A stretch of DNA of 64,000 bases from Parietaria judaica (taxonomy: Eukaryota; Streptophyta; Magnoliopsida; Rosales; Urticaceae), in the NCBI GenBank assembly GCA_954871525.1, contig OX940861.1, positions 40,995,201 through 41,059,200 on the forward strand, read 5' to 3'. The position numbers were made by a program, and so were the translations under genes. Below are positions 24,802-36,641 of the stretch, piece after piece. The notes under the pieces were generated by a model. It had not been told where the DNA came from. It did not search any database and saw only the letters and a program-made list of their open reading frames with translations. Numbering within the stretch: position 1 is the first letter of the stretch; each line of letters starts with the position of its first letter.

Positions 24802-27800
24802 ATGCCGAAGTACATGGAGTCATCAAGCAAATCAACCGGAGGAAACGTGACGCTCAATTACCCGATGCTCACGAAGAGCAACTACTCGGTGTGGGCATTG
24901 AAGATGCGAGTAAACCTGCAGGCGCAAGGAGTCTGGGAGGCCGTAGAAGATAGAGATGTCGAAGCATGCAAGGATAGGATGGCTCTCGCCGCCATCTATC
25001 AGGGAGTTCCGGAAGATATCCTTCTCATGATCGCCGAGAAGCAATTCTGCAAAAAAGGCGTGAGAGACGTTGCGGACGATTCACATGGGCGCAGAACGCG
25101 TTAGAGAAGCCAAGGTTCAAACCTTGAAAAGCGAGTTTGAGGTTCTTCGCATGAAACATGGTGAATCCGTGGACGACTTCTCTATGAAGCTTTCATCTCT
25201 TGCAACGGGTATCCACTCACTAGGAGAAAAGGTGGACGAGACTACCGTGGTCAAGAAATTCTTGAGATCTGTAACTCACATATACATGCAAATCGTGACG
25301 TCGATCGAGCAGTTCGGCGACCTCAAGGTTATGCCAGTCGAGGAGGTTGTCGGTCGTCTAAAAGTCCACGAGGAGAGGCTTCGGGGATATGGCGACAGAG
25401 AATAAGAGAAACACCTCATGCTCACGCATGAAGAATGGAAGCTAAGCAGAAGTGGAACCAGCGAGAAGGTTCTTCTTGAAGCTCGTCGAGTCGCAACGGA
25501 TACGGCAGCGAGAGCCGTGGACGTGGCAGAGGTCGAGGACGTGGTCGCGACCAGCGTGGTCGAGACAGTAACACTCCTCGCCAAGACGGCGCCACCTGCA
25601 AGGAAAAGAGCACAGTGAAGTGCTATAATTGTCAGGAGTATGGTCACTACACAAATGAGTGTCATACTAAGAACCGCGACGAAGAAGCGAATTTGGTGAG
25701 ATTCGATGACGAGCATGCACTTATATTCTCCGAGGAGATGGTGGATTTAAGTAGAGACGAGCACGACGACCAGGATGTGGTCGACGAGACACACGTCGAG
25801 CAGGAGCGTGTTGACGTAGTACTTGACGACCAGGTACCCAGCGAGGAGGTACCTGACGACCAAGTACTGAACCGAGTGGACGAGCTGATGATGGCAGAGA
25901 AGCCCAGCTCGACTAGGAAGAACGAAGAGCAAACCAGAAAGGTGATGCTCAATGAAGACAAGGCTGTCGCCAACCTACTCGCAGATGGCGAAGAGAAGGT
26001 TTATACCGACATCTAGTATTTAGAGAATGGAGCCAGCAACCACATGACGGGTCATCGAGCGAAGTTTGAAGAGCTCGATGAGAGGGTCATAGGAAACGTG
26101 AAGTTTGGCGATGGTTCCATCGTCGACATCAAGGGTAGAGGGTCCATCCTGTTTAAGTGCAAGAATGGGGACCAGCGCCTGTTGACCGAAGTCTACTACA
26201 TACCGAAGCTGAAGAGTAACATAATCAACTTAGGACAAATGACGGAGATCGGTCACACAGTGATCCTATCCAGAGAGTTTCTAAAGATGTGGAACAACGA
26301 TGGCGCACTATTGATGAAGGTGAAGAGATCACCAAGTCGGTTGTACAAGATCAACCTGGTGGTAGATCAGCCGATTTGCTTGATGGCGTCGATCGCAGAC
26401 CCAGCGTGGCTATGGCATGCGAGACTCGGGCACGTGAATTTTTACGCGCTCAAGATTATAGGCGACAAGGAGATGGCCTTTGGGATACCAAAGATTGAAC
26501 ACCCCGACCAACTATGTGAATGGTGCATGGTCGCGAAACAGGCAAGAGTGTCATTTCCGATCAAGGCCAAGTTCCGAGCAAAGCGACCCCTCCAACTGGT
26601 GCACACTGACTTATGTGGTCCAATTACCCCGGCAACAAGTACTTCTTTTTGCTTGTTGATGATTACAGTCGTTGGATGTGGGTTTATACGCTAAAAGAGA
26701 AGAGTGGAGCCCTTGAAGTCTTCAAGAAGTTCAAGAGGCTCGTAGAGAACCAGTCTAGACACAGGTTAAAGACCTTGCGAACCGACCGAGGTGGAGAATT
26801 CACGTCACTGTAGTTCGGAGAGTTCTGCGATGAAGAAGGAGTCGAACGCCACCTCACTTCACCGTACACGCCCCAACAACATGGTGTGGTGGAGAGAAGA
26901 AATTGGACTGTGATGGACACAGCTAGGAGTTTGCTAAAGAGCATGAAAGTCCTGGCGAGGTTCTGGGGAGAAGCAGTACGACACGCGGTCTACTTGCTAA
27001 ACCGTCTACCGACGAAGGCGCTAAGCGAGCGCACCCCTTACCAAGCGTGGAAAGGGAAGAAACGTCATCTAGAGCATTTAAAGATGTTTGGGTGCACCGA
27101 ACATGTGAAGATTGTGAGACCACATCTTAAGAAGCTCGATGATCGGAGTCAACCGATGGTGTACCTTGGCGCCGAGGAAGGAAGTAAGGCACACAGGTTT
27201 TACGACCCCCGACGCGGAAAAGTGCATATGAGCAGAGACGCCATGTTTGAAGAGGAGAAGAAGTGGAACTGGCGTGACGAGAATGGAGATCCCGAACAAA
27301 ACTCGGTGGAGTTCATCCTCGAAGAGGCGTTCGAGCAAGAAGAGGGAGAGAGTCCCAGCCAAGGGCAAGCTATGCCCAGCTCGACGGAAAGCAATTCGCC
27401 TGGAACCAGCAAGAGTGGAACAAGCTGACCACCAAGCTCGCCTAACCCAGGATCAGGCATGATCACCCCGATATGAGAGAGAGCTAGTTCGGGAGAAACC
27501 AGCTCGGGAGACTCGTCGATCAAGGACGGACCAAGAGGGTTCCGTACCCTGTCTGACGTCTATTTAGTGAAGAGGAACCATCCAACTATCGCGAGGCAAC
27601 CACCAAAAAGGAATGGCAGGAAACCGTGAAGAGAGAGCCGGAGTCTATTGAGAAGAATCAGACGTGGAAGCTTGTCGACCTTCCAAGAGGTCACAAGTCC
27701 ATTGGTCTAAAATTGGTCTACAAGCTCAAGAAGAACTCAGAAGGCAACATCCTCAAGCATAAAGCTAGATTGGTCGCAAAGGGCTACGTGCAGAAACATG

Positions 27801-29070
27801 GAGTAGACTTCGAGGAAGTTTTCGGTCCAGTAGCCAGACTCGACACTGTCAGGCTGATCCTAGCCCTTGCTGCTCACCGAGGCTGGAAAATCCATCAACT
27901 GGACGTCAAATCGGCGTTCCTGAATGGTGAACTAGAAGAATAAGTATACGTTGCTCAGACGGAAGGCTTCGTTGACAAGACCGCAGAGCACAAGGTGTAC
28001 AGGTTGTCAAAAGCTCTTTATGGATTGCGGCAAGCACCACGTGCATGGAACACTCGACTCGATAAGAGTATGAAGAGTGTTGGTTTCAAGAAGTGTTCCC
28101 AGGAGCAAGAAGTCTACATGAGGAGCTCAGGAGAGGAGGCCCTCATCGTCGGTGTGTACGTCGACGACCTGATCGTGACTGGATCCAGTGCAGAAGGCAT
28201 AGATGGATTCAAAAGGCAGATGATGAAGGAGTTCGAGATGAGCGACCTCGGACTACTCTCATACTACCTTTGCATCGAGGTCGATCAGAATAAGGAATGT
28301 GTGACGCTGAAGTAGTCGTCTTACGCGAAGAAAATTCTGAAGCAGTTCAAGATGGCGGACTGCAACCCGAGCAAGTATCCGATGGAAGCAAAGTTGAAGC
28401 TTGGGAAAGATGCTGAAGGAACACCGGTGGATCCCACGGAGTACAGGCATGTCATCGGGTGTCTCAGGTACCTAACCCACACCCGACCTGACATCTCATA
28501 TGCAGTTGGCATGGTGAGTCGTCACATGGAGAAGCCTACCCGTTTACACCAGCATGATGTGAAGCACATCCTTCGTTATGTGAAAGGAACGACGAGCTAC
28601 AAAATCCAGTACGGAAGAGGAAGTGAAACTGAAGAACTGGTCGGTTTTACCGACAGTGATCTAGCCGGTGATGTCGATGACAGGAAAAGTACCGGAGGGA
28701 TGGCGTTTTATCTCAACGGGAATCTGATCACTTGGCAGTCACAGAAGCAGAAAACTGTGGCCTTATCGTCTTGTGAAGCCGAGTTCATGGCAGTGACCGC
28801 AGCAGCGTGTCAAGCGTTGTGGTTGAGAAACTTGTTGGGCGAAGTGACTGGAGCCGAGCAGAAGCCAGTGACTCTCTACGTCGACAACAAGTCCGCAATC
28901 GCATTGATGAAAAACCCGGTGGTTCATGCACGCCAAGAGATCATCGTGGAATTCGTCACCACCTAGGAGCAACGTGCGGACATTCTCACCAAGGCTCTAG
29001 CAAGAGTCAAATTCGCAGAGATGCGAGAGTTGCTCGGAATGAAGAACTTCGAGCCAAAACAAGTTTACGG
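24802..29070 (+). pseudogene. copia gag-pol (intron 2 element), several frame breaks
   Basis: Gag begins at 24802 and contains LTKSNYSVWALKMRVNLQAQ. The frame breaks near 25045 and again near 25405. The zinc knuckle CYNCQEYGHYTNEC is at about 25620-25660. A protease-region NHMTG follows a stop near 26016. Integrase has HARLGHVNFYALK and the ERRNWTVMDTARSLLKSM block. Reverse transcriptase includes [29 protein letters not shown] and [11 protein letters not shown], and RNase H has SCEAEFMAVTAAACQA, ending ADILTKALARVKF in another frame. Stops near 25405, 26016, 26812, 27941 and 28315 make it non-autonomous now. It shares gag and pol with the truncated element at 33-36.6 kb. Confidence 0.88.
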
Positions 29071-29077
29071 GGGAGAA

Positions 29078-29522
29078 TGTGAACATAACTTGACTTGGCC
29101 CTCAAGTTAGCTTGTGTAGCAAGCTTTTTTAATAAATTTTATTATTTATTAGTTGCCTTTACTTGAACTTGACGCACAAGTAGTTGAGTTCATAGGCTTT
29201 GTTTATTTGTATAAATAGCTATGCTTGCTCATGTATTTTCACAACTCCAACTCCTATTTTTCATTCGACTACTTCTACAGCAATAATAGAAAATCATTTC
29301 TTCCTTCTGCCTTATTTCCTTTAGTCTCTACACATCACTATATAATATATATATATATATATACACACACACAAACACATACAGAGTATACGTGAGGATT
29401 AATGGTGAGTGTGGGTGTTTTGAGTGTGGTGACTTACAAACCCTATTGTCGTTTTTCATTTGTGCGCGGCGTTTCAATTCGGCTAGGCGTGTTTCGGTAA
29501 AGCTATCCAGTGGGAACCAACA
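29078..29522 (+). repeat. 3' LTR of the intron 2 copia element
   Basis: 445 bp, near-identical partner of 24234-24687, followed by the GTTTC duplication. Confidence 0.9.
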
Positions 29523-29598
29523 GTTTCTATAAAACAATTGTAATATATTTTATATGTGTGTGTATATATATGTATATATATATTGTTTAAGTCTACCA

Positions 29599-30110
29599 TG
29601 TGAGCTTAAGCTTGACTTAGTCCGTCACACAGAGGAAGTTAGCCCGGGTATCGACCAGAACCGAGGACGAACAAGAGTTCAGCCCAGCTCGGGTGAACAC
29701 AAGCAGAAGGTTCGAATAGAAGGCAAGCCCGATCAGGGGCAGACGAGCAGACCAGCTCGGGGACAGAGAAGCTGTCCGAGCAGGAAAGGGAAAGTCAGCA
29801 ACTACCGGCAAAGCTTGAGGAGCAAGCAAAGATCGAGTCAAAGATTTGATAAGATTATTTTGGGGTAGTTTCCCGATTTTGTGTGATTTAGTTAGCTAGG
29901 GTTTCGCCTATGTGAGGCTATATAAACCTAGCATTGTACACTTTGTAAAGTGCTAAGTCCATTAGAGTTTTTTTTCGAGTTTATCTTCTTGTATTTTGCC
30001 TTCGATTATAAATAGAGAAATTCTTCTCCCAAAAGTTCGTGTTCTTCATTATTCTGTTCGTTTTCTTTGGTGATCGTGTTCTTTGCAGATCCGTGAATTG
30101 GGAACCAACA
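29599..30110 (+). mobile_element. Solo LTR inserted at the OSC intron 2 donor, 5-bp duplication
   Basis: The unit runs TGTGAGCTTAAGC to GGGAACCAACA. TACCA flanks it (29594-29598 and 30111-30115). Its 3' half (ttagctagggtttcg, tataaa, ttgtattttgccttcga, gggaaccaaca) matches the LTR of the element at 32972-33537, so both are one copia family. On the OSC strand it lies immediately after ATG-GTA, three bases inside the intron. Confidence 0.88.
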
Positions 30111-30113
30111 TAC

Positions 30114-30299
30114 CATTGGAGGGGTGAAGAACAGAACGCCGGCAAGTTCTGCAGGCCAATGTCCGTCCGGTGACTGTAAGGCTGACCAGAAATTTAAGGA
30201 CCTTTTCATGGCGGCATCAGCTTTTTCGTATGTTACTTCCTCACCGTCTTCAACCTTGACTTTCGGAATTGCTTGCTTGAACCCTTTCTCCCTTAACAT
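30114..30299 (-). other. OSC exon 2, 5' splice site abutted by a solo LTR
   Basis: 62 codons from MLREKGFKQAIP to LFFTPPM. The exon ends ATG, then GTA, then directly TGTTGG of the LTR, so the present donor reads GTATGT. Without the insertion the site would have read GTAGAC. Exon 3 resumes with VFCMYISGTLDTV. Confidence 0.9.
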
Positions 30300-30697
30300 C
30301 TGATAAGGATTCAATGTTTCAAATATTATATATATATACATATATATAATCATATAAAAATATATTTTCCAAGCAAATCATATAAGAGTATTAAATTTAA
30401 TAAGTTATGCTTTTAATTAACGTTCGATGTAACTACCGTTTTTCAATCCGTCGAAATATGTATGACATTACAGATTTGATAAGTTTAGCATAATTGTAAT
30501 TATCGTATGAAAAATGATTATATACATTAGGGGATAAAAAATAAAAAAAAAATAAAAAAAGTTAGTGAAAATTTGAAAAACTTATTTTTCTCGTACTATC
30601 ATCCTTAGTAAATTTAAATAATCTGTTAGATTATAAATTAGATAATAAATTTGCTCGAAAGAATAGATTTTTGGGAAACTTTTCATTTTATATTTTA

Positions 30698-31166
30698 GGG
30701 TTAATGACGGCGAAAATACCTAAAGTTTGATCAAAGAACCCCTTGTGTACCCAATGTTTAAAAGTGGTGGCAAAAATACCCAAAGTCGTATTTGGGGAGT
30801 TGACCACTCCATTCTCGTAACGCAGTTAACTTACTCGTTACCTCTTGCCTCTTGGACAAACGTGGGTTGCTGACATAACAATTTTTGCCACTTGGACGAG
30901 CCCACATAAGGCTCGTTTACGACAAAACAACGAATTAAACCCCTAATTAATACTATTTAGTACAACTAATTAAACCCCTAATGATTACACTTTACAAAAC
31001 AGATTTGTCCACGTGGCCAGAGTTAACGGGTAAGTTAACACCGTTACGAGAATGAAGTGGTCAACTCTCCAAATATGACTTTGGGTATTTTTGCCACCAC
31101 TTTTAAACTTTGGGTACACGATCGGTTTTTTGACCAAACTTTAGGTATTTTCGCCGTCATTAACCC
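30698..31166. mobile_element. Mutator-like MITE in OSC intron 1, long inverted repeats, 9-bp duplication
   Basis: TATATTTTA flanks both ends (30689-30697 and 31167-31175). The termini are GGGTTAATGACGGCGAAAAT and its inverse, and the inverted similarity covers most of both halves (about 200 bp per arm). No coding capacity. It resembles the 7450-8841 element in terminus style (GGGT, then a ...CGGC... block). Confidence 0.87.
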
Positions 31167-31206
31167 TATATTTTATATAGTAAAATAACTATATTATTGC
31201 GCATTG

Positions 31207-31210
<4 letters not shown>

Positions 31211-31253
<43 letters not shown>
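31211..31253. repeat. (TA)n microsatellite in OSC intron 1
   Basis: About 42 bp of uninterrupted TA dinucleotides. Confidence 0.9.
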
Positions 31254-31257
<4 letters not shown>

Positions 31258-31925
31258 TATCTGGCTCTTGATTCTGATTGTCTTTATGTTTTACGTAGCT
31301 CTGACTTTGTAATTATGAATAAAATAAAAAGTTAGAGCTACGTAAACCAAAGTAGAAAATTACTGGTTACATAAGAAAAAAAATAAGTTCACGAAAGTTT
31401 GGGTAGAAATTATGCCAAATCATAGTAAATAAAAATATATACTTTTCATCTTCATTATGAAGAGATAACGTAAAAAATTTAGATTCTATTATAATTTTTT
31501 TAGTAATATATATAATAAATGTGCTTTGTAATGTTCTCCATATTTAGCTATATTTCACTTTTCCTTATTTTTATTCGGACATTATTTATCTTTTAATTTT
31601 GTTTACACGGTATTTTTATCCTTATTTCACTCCTCAATACAAGTATACCAAGCCAAAACTACATAATTATGATTCTCGTAATTAATATTAAACTCAAAGC
31701 ATATACAGTGAGAAATAAAATTATTTATTCTAAGGTCACAAGTCAACTTTTAGCTCTAACTCGTCCACGGCTAATATAGAGACACTGTATTCAACATATT
31801 AATTTTTCCATAACAATATGATTGAGTTTTGGATTAATCCATTATTTAAATTTATAAGAATTAGATTTCTGATCTCAATAACGGCCGGGACGCCAGACCC
31901 GTCATATTTGCGCAAATATGTATAC

Positions 31926-32126
31926 CTGGAGACGCCATACGAGGTCGCCGCAGGACTTGACCTTGTGTCGGTTTGCTTAGAAATTCCGGCGAGCTTCTTC
32001 CACCTCTGCTCGCTCCTCGGCAGTTCCGGCGTCCGGATCAAACTCGAAAATCTGCCTTCCTAGGAAGTTGTTTGTGCTGTACAAGTAGGGATCTTCAGCC
32101 CCAGTTCCGTACTTAACCTTCCACAT
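31926..32126 (-). other. OSC exon 1 with in-frame TAA
   Basis: 67 codons starting [16 protein letters not shown] and ending GDLVWRLQ at a GTATAC donor. The stop TAA occupies 31979-31977. Reading through it gives ANRHKVKSCGDLVW, a normal OSC continuation, so a single base (Tyr TAC or TAT to TAA) explains the break. The next in-frame ATG is the first codon of exon 2, which would drop 67 residues of the N-terminal barrel. Confidence 0.9.
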
Positions 32127-32203
32127 ATTGCTCTACAAGATATATATATGGAGTGAGCTAGTTATAATTAATTCGTCTGATTAAAATCTAGTTCAACATT
32201 GCC

Positions 32204-32211
32204 ATATATAT
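32204..32211 (-). promoter_or_regulatory. TATA-like box of the cyclase gene
   Basis: The minus strand reads CCCTATATATATGGC about 80 bases upstream of the ATG at 32126, giving a plausible leader of about 45-50 bases. Between this and the copia LTR at 32972 lie about 760 bp of promoter-candidate AT-rich DNA with no other recognised element. Confidence 0.45.
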
Positions 32212-32971
32212 AGGGAACGATCGAGTTTGAACTCTTGCCGTGACTATTATAATTATATATTAATGTCATGGCCAAGGTTAAATGTGCATTGATTAAATTA
32301 TATAAATATATTTTGTATACTAATGCATTTTTCATGAACAAATTATTTTCGGTCGTTTGGCCATTCATTATTAACCCACAATATCATATTATATCCAACT
32401 TTGAAATTTCAATATGAATTGTCGACATTAGTCTATCATCCGTAAGCACATGACTTAGCCGTAAATTATGTTTTATTTTATAAGAAAAATTTTCAACTTT
32501 GAATTTGTCCTTATGAAGATGAATGAAAACGAGAGTATAAATAATAATAAAAAATAAAAAATGTATAAGTATCATTTTAAAATGCAAAGCTGAGAGAGTT
32601 TGTATTATATTCAAAGTTGAGAGGGGCTAGTTATAATCATAATCAAAGTTCAGGGGTATTTATATTACACCCTAATTAGATTAGTATGGATTAAATTAAC
32701 ATGGATTGAGTCAAATAATTCAAATAATATCTAAAAAATAATATAGTGTATATTAAATAAATTCAAATCTCACAAACCAAACCGTGAATTAAAACACGAA
32801 GGTGAGAAATCAAGAAATGCTTGTAATTAAAAATGTGACGTTTATACATTTGTCACATATTTATTCTAAATATTTATTCTATTCACATAATTAGTTTGGT
32901 AACTCTAAATATTTTTTCTATTCGCTAGGGTTGGGAAGAGAGACATAATGAATTTAAGATCCTATCACATG

Positions 32972-33537
32972 TGTGAATTTAAGCCTGAATTGGCTCAAGG
33001 CCTATCAGAGATCTCCCTAGCAGAGATTTCCCCACCAGGAGTTTTCCCACCAGAGATCTCCCCACCAGAGCTCCCCCTAACAGAGAAGGGCCCGAGCAGA
33101 AATGCTCCTACCAGGAGTGTCTCCGAGCAGAAGTGGCTCCCTAGCAGAAGAGCCCCGAGCAAGAATGCCCCGGGCAGAAACACACCCTAGCAACCCTGCT
33201 AGGGACACCCGAACAGAAGTCATCGAAACCCATTCTAGAAGGTGCCAAACTTGAACAACTTAGGAGATTTGATTTGATTTAGTTTCCTGATTCTGTTAGG
33301 ATTCGAATTTAAATGTATAAGATTTGATTTAGTTTATTTTAGGAAGGTTAGCTAGGGTTTCGTTTTTCTAGTCTCCTATAAATACTTTTGTTAGTATTTA
33401 TTTTGTAACTCCTCCTTTGTATTTTTTTTTGCCTTCGAATTTATCAAAGAGAAAATTCTCCCAAGTTCTTCTTTCTTTGTTCTTGCTCTTCGTGTATTGC
33501 TCTTTGGTTGTAGATCCATTCTCATTGGGAACCAACA
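32972..33537 (+). repeat. 5' LTR of the truncated copia element
   Basis: Starts TGTGAATTTAAGCC and ends ACCAACA. It contains a degenerate short tandem repeat (cagagatctccccacca / agcagaa) over about 33005-33190 and a TATA-like tataaatac near 33378. Confidence 0.75.
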
Positions 33538-33555
33538 ATTGGTATCAGAGCGAAG

Positions 33556-36500
33556 GTGCCAAAGAATATGTCGTCACCAAGTGAGTCCACCGGAGGAGAG
33601 GTCACGACGGCGACGAAGATCGGATCAAAGGAAAGGAATGTAACGCTCCATTACCCGATGCTCACGAAGAGCAATTATTCGGTTTGGGCGTTGAAGATGC
33701 GAGTGAATTTGCAGGCGCAAGGCGTTTGGGAGGCTGTAGAAGGCAGCAATGTGGAAGGGCGCAAGGAGAGGATGACACTCGCCGCCATCTACCAAGGAGT
33801 TTCGGAAGATGTCCTTCTCATGATCGCCGAGAAAGATTCCGCAAAGGATGCGTGGTCGACACTTCGAACCATGTACATGGGCGCAAATCACGTCAAAGAA
33901 GCAAAGGTCCAGACCTTGAAGAGTGAGTTCGAGGTTATGAGGATGAGAGAGAGCGAATCAATTGATGACTTTGCTATGCGGCTCACATCCATTGTGACCG
34001 GCATACGCTCGCTGGGAGACAAGGTGGAGGAGACTACCGTCGTCAAGAAGTTTCTCCGAGGAGTGCCTCACAAGTACATGTAGATCGTGACATCGATTGA
34101 GCAGTTCGGCGACCTCAAGACCATGACGGTCGAGGAGGTTGTTGGTCGCCTCAAAGGCCACGAGGAGAGAATTCGGGGTTACGGTGACAGGGAAGAGGAA
34201 AAGCACCTCCTGCTCACGCATGAAGAGTGGACGGCCAGACAGAAGAAAAGAGGGGGAGCAGACTTTTCTTCTAGCTCCTCTGGTCGGAGTAGCTACAGCG
34301 GAGACAGCCAAGGACGTGGTAGAGGTCGTGGACGAGGACAAGGTCGGGACATGCGAGGTCGCGGCAGTGGCGCACCCCGTCAGGAAAGCACGACCAGGAG
34401 AGAAAAGAACACAGTGAAGTGCTATAATTGTCAAAAGCTTGGGCAGTTTGCTTCAGAGTGCCGCAGCAAGAACCACAGAGAGGAAACGAATCTGATGAGA
34501 TTCAATGAAGACCAGCCGACTCTGATGTTTGCCGAACAGGAGGTGAGCCTGGACGGACAAGAAGACGAGGAGACGATCCTCGTAGGCGAGAGAGAGCAGA
34601 CATGCCAAGAGAGCAGGGAGCAGACCTTCCCAGAGAGCAGAGAGCAGACCTGCTCGGAATCCGAGCAGATACCAGAAACCAGAGACCAGCGACCAGAGAG
34701 CTCCGAGCAGAGAGCAGACCTGCTCGGAATCTGAGCAGAAACCAGAGACCAGAGAGCAGACTTGCTCGAAGATGGTGTTTCTAATCGAGGACAAGGTTAT
34801 TGCGAACCCACTCGTTGACGGAGAGCAGAAAGTCTCTACCGATGTCTGGTACCTAGACAATGGCACGAGCAACCACATGACAGGAGACCGAGCTAAGTTT
34901 GAAGAGCTCGATGAGAAGATCACAGGGAACGTGAAATTCGGCGATGGCTTCGTCGAAATTAGAAGCAGATGGTCCATCACGTTGGTGTGCAAGAACGGGG
35001 ACCAACGCCCCATTACCCAGGTGTACTACATCACAAAGCTGAAGAGTAACATCATCAGCCTCGGACAGATGACAGAGATCGGCAACACAGTAGTGATGTC
35101 TGGTCCCTATCTAAAGATGTGGAACAGAAGTGGCAACCTGCTGATGAAGGTGAAGAGAACGCCGAACAGGTTGTACAAGATTCTCCTAGAGACAGGGCAT
35201 CCTGTCTACTTAATGGCGTCCCTAGCAGACCCGGCCTGGTTGTGGCATGCAAGACTTGGGCACGTAAACTTCTACGCGCTCAAGATGATGGGAGAGCAAG
35301 AGATGGCTTTTGGGGTTCCTAAGATTTAACACCCCAACCAGCTATGCGAATGTTGCATGATCGCGAAACAGGCTCGAGTGCCATTTCTGATCAAGACCAA
35401 GTTCCGAGCAGAATGACCTCTCCAACTGGTGCATGCGGACCTCTGTGGTCCAATCACCCCAGCAACTCTAACCGGAAGAAAGTATTTCCTACTACTTGTT
35501 GACGACTACAGTCGTTGGATATGGATCTACACGCTCAAGGAGAAGAGTGGAGCCTTTGAAGTCTTTAAGAAGTTCAAGAGGCTCGTGGAGAATGGGTTAG
35601 AATACAAGATGAAGGTCTTGAGAACAGACCTAGGTGGAGAGTTCACATCTCAGCAGTTCGGAGAGTTCTGTGATGAGGAAGGAATCGAGCGCCACCTAAC
35701 CGCACCGTACACTCCCCAACAGAACGGTGTGGTGGAGAGACGAAACCGGACAGTGATGGACAAAGCAAGGAGCTTGTTGAAGAGCATGCAAGTCCCGGTG
35801 AGGTTTTGGGGAAAAGCAGTTAGACACGCGGTCTATTTGCTTAACCGTTTGCAAACGAAGGCGCTAGGAGAGCGTACACCCTACCAGGCGTGGTTTGGGA
35901 AGAAGCCCCACTTAGAGCACTTGAGAGTGTTTGGATGCACCGCACATGTGAAAACTGTGGGTCCCCATCTCAAGAAGCTCGACGACAGGAGTTAGCCGAT
36001 GGTGTACCTTGGTGTTGAAGACGGAAGCAAGGCACACAGACTCTTTGACCCCCGACGCGGCAAGATCCAGGTGAGCAGAGATGCTGTGTTCGAAGAAGAT
36101 AAGAAGCAGGAATGACGCGATGAGAACGGTGAGCCCGAGCAGAACTCATTTGAGTTCGAAGTTGAAGAAGACGTTGCCGACCAAGAAGGACCAACAACAT
36201 CCAGCTCGGGTACCCCCACCAGCTCGGGTATCTCTACCAGCTCGGGTACCCCTATCAGCTCTGGTGCCCCTACCAACTCAGGTACCCCTACCAGCTCTGG
36301 TACCCCTACCAGAGATTCCTGCCCGGGTACACCCAGGACGCCCAGCCCGAGCAGAACCAACTCGTCCAGCTCAGGAGATTCCTCGATCAAGGATGGCCCA
36401 AGAGGATTTCGTTCCCTAGCAGAAGTCTACAAAGAGTCTCAGGAAGTGGATATGAACCTAGAAGAGTTGTCCTTGTTGTGCGCCGAGGAGCCGGCCAACT

Positions 36501-36585
36501 ACCAAGAGGCAGCTACCGAGCAGGAATGGCAAGAAGCGATGGAGAAGGAACTGGAGTCCATAGAGAAAAACAGGACGTGGAAACT
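33556..36585 (+). pseudogene. copia gag-pol remnant (upstream element)
   Basis: Gag carries LTKSNYSVWALKMRVNLQAQ, and the first frame ends at TAG near 34081 before resuming with IVTSIEQFGDLK. An arginine/glycine-rich tail leads to the knuckle CYNCQKLGQFASEC. A glutamate- and serine-rich repetitive stretch (reqtcsese-like, 34590-34760) precedes the protease/integrase part (HARLGHVNFYALK, DLCGPITPATLTGRKYF, ERRNRTVMDKARSLLKSM). A proline/serine/threonine linker made of tandem SSGTPT-like units (36200-36310) follows, and then the frame is cut off at the start of the reverse transcriptase. Several stops. Non-functional. Confidence 0.85.
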
Positions 36586-36641
36586 CACCATAATTGAAAA
36601 TTATCTAAATATATTTAAAATAAGGAGTTACATAACATGTG

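Larger units (their letters stand above)
24234..29522 (+). mobile_element. Complete-structure Ty1/copia retrotransposon in OSC intron 2
   Basis: LTRs at 24234-24687 and 29078-29522 start TGTGAACAT and end AACA. The 5-bp duplication GTTTC flanks the element (24229-24233 and 29523-29527). The primer binding region TGGCATCAGAGCG follows the 5' LTR and a purine tract (acgggggagaa) precedes the 3' LTR. By eye the LTRs differ at roughly a dozen positions plus AT-repeat length, so the insertion is fairly recent. It is antisense to the OSC. Confidence 0.92.
32972..36585 (+). mobile_element. Ty1/copia element upstream of the OSC, 3' truncated
   Basis: The 5' LTR is at 32972-33537 and the primer binding site TGGTATCAGAGC at 33540-33551. 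Gag to the very start of the reverse transcriptase follow. Coding similarity stops at about 36585 (EKNRTWKL), and no RNase H or 3' LTR follows. The LTR family is the same as the solo LTR at 29599-30110. The LTR starts about 850 bp upstream of the OSC start codon, in divergent orientation. Confidence 0.85.

Noticed and set aside
24802..28966. Endogenous pararetrovirus or other viral insertion
   Set aside because: Domain order (integrase before reverse transcriptase), paired LTRs, primer site and 5-bp duplication identify a Ty1/copia element.
31818..32063. Plus-strand 81-codon frame over cyclase exon 1
   Set aside because: Shadow of the exon on the opposite strand.
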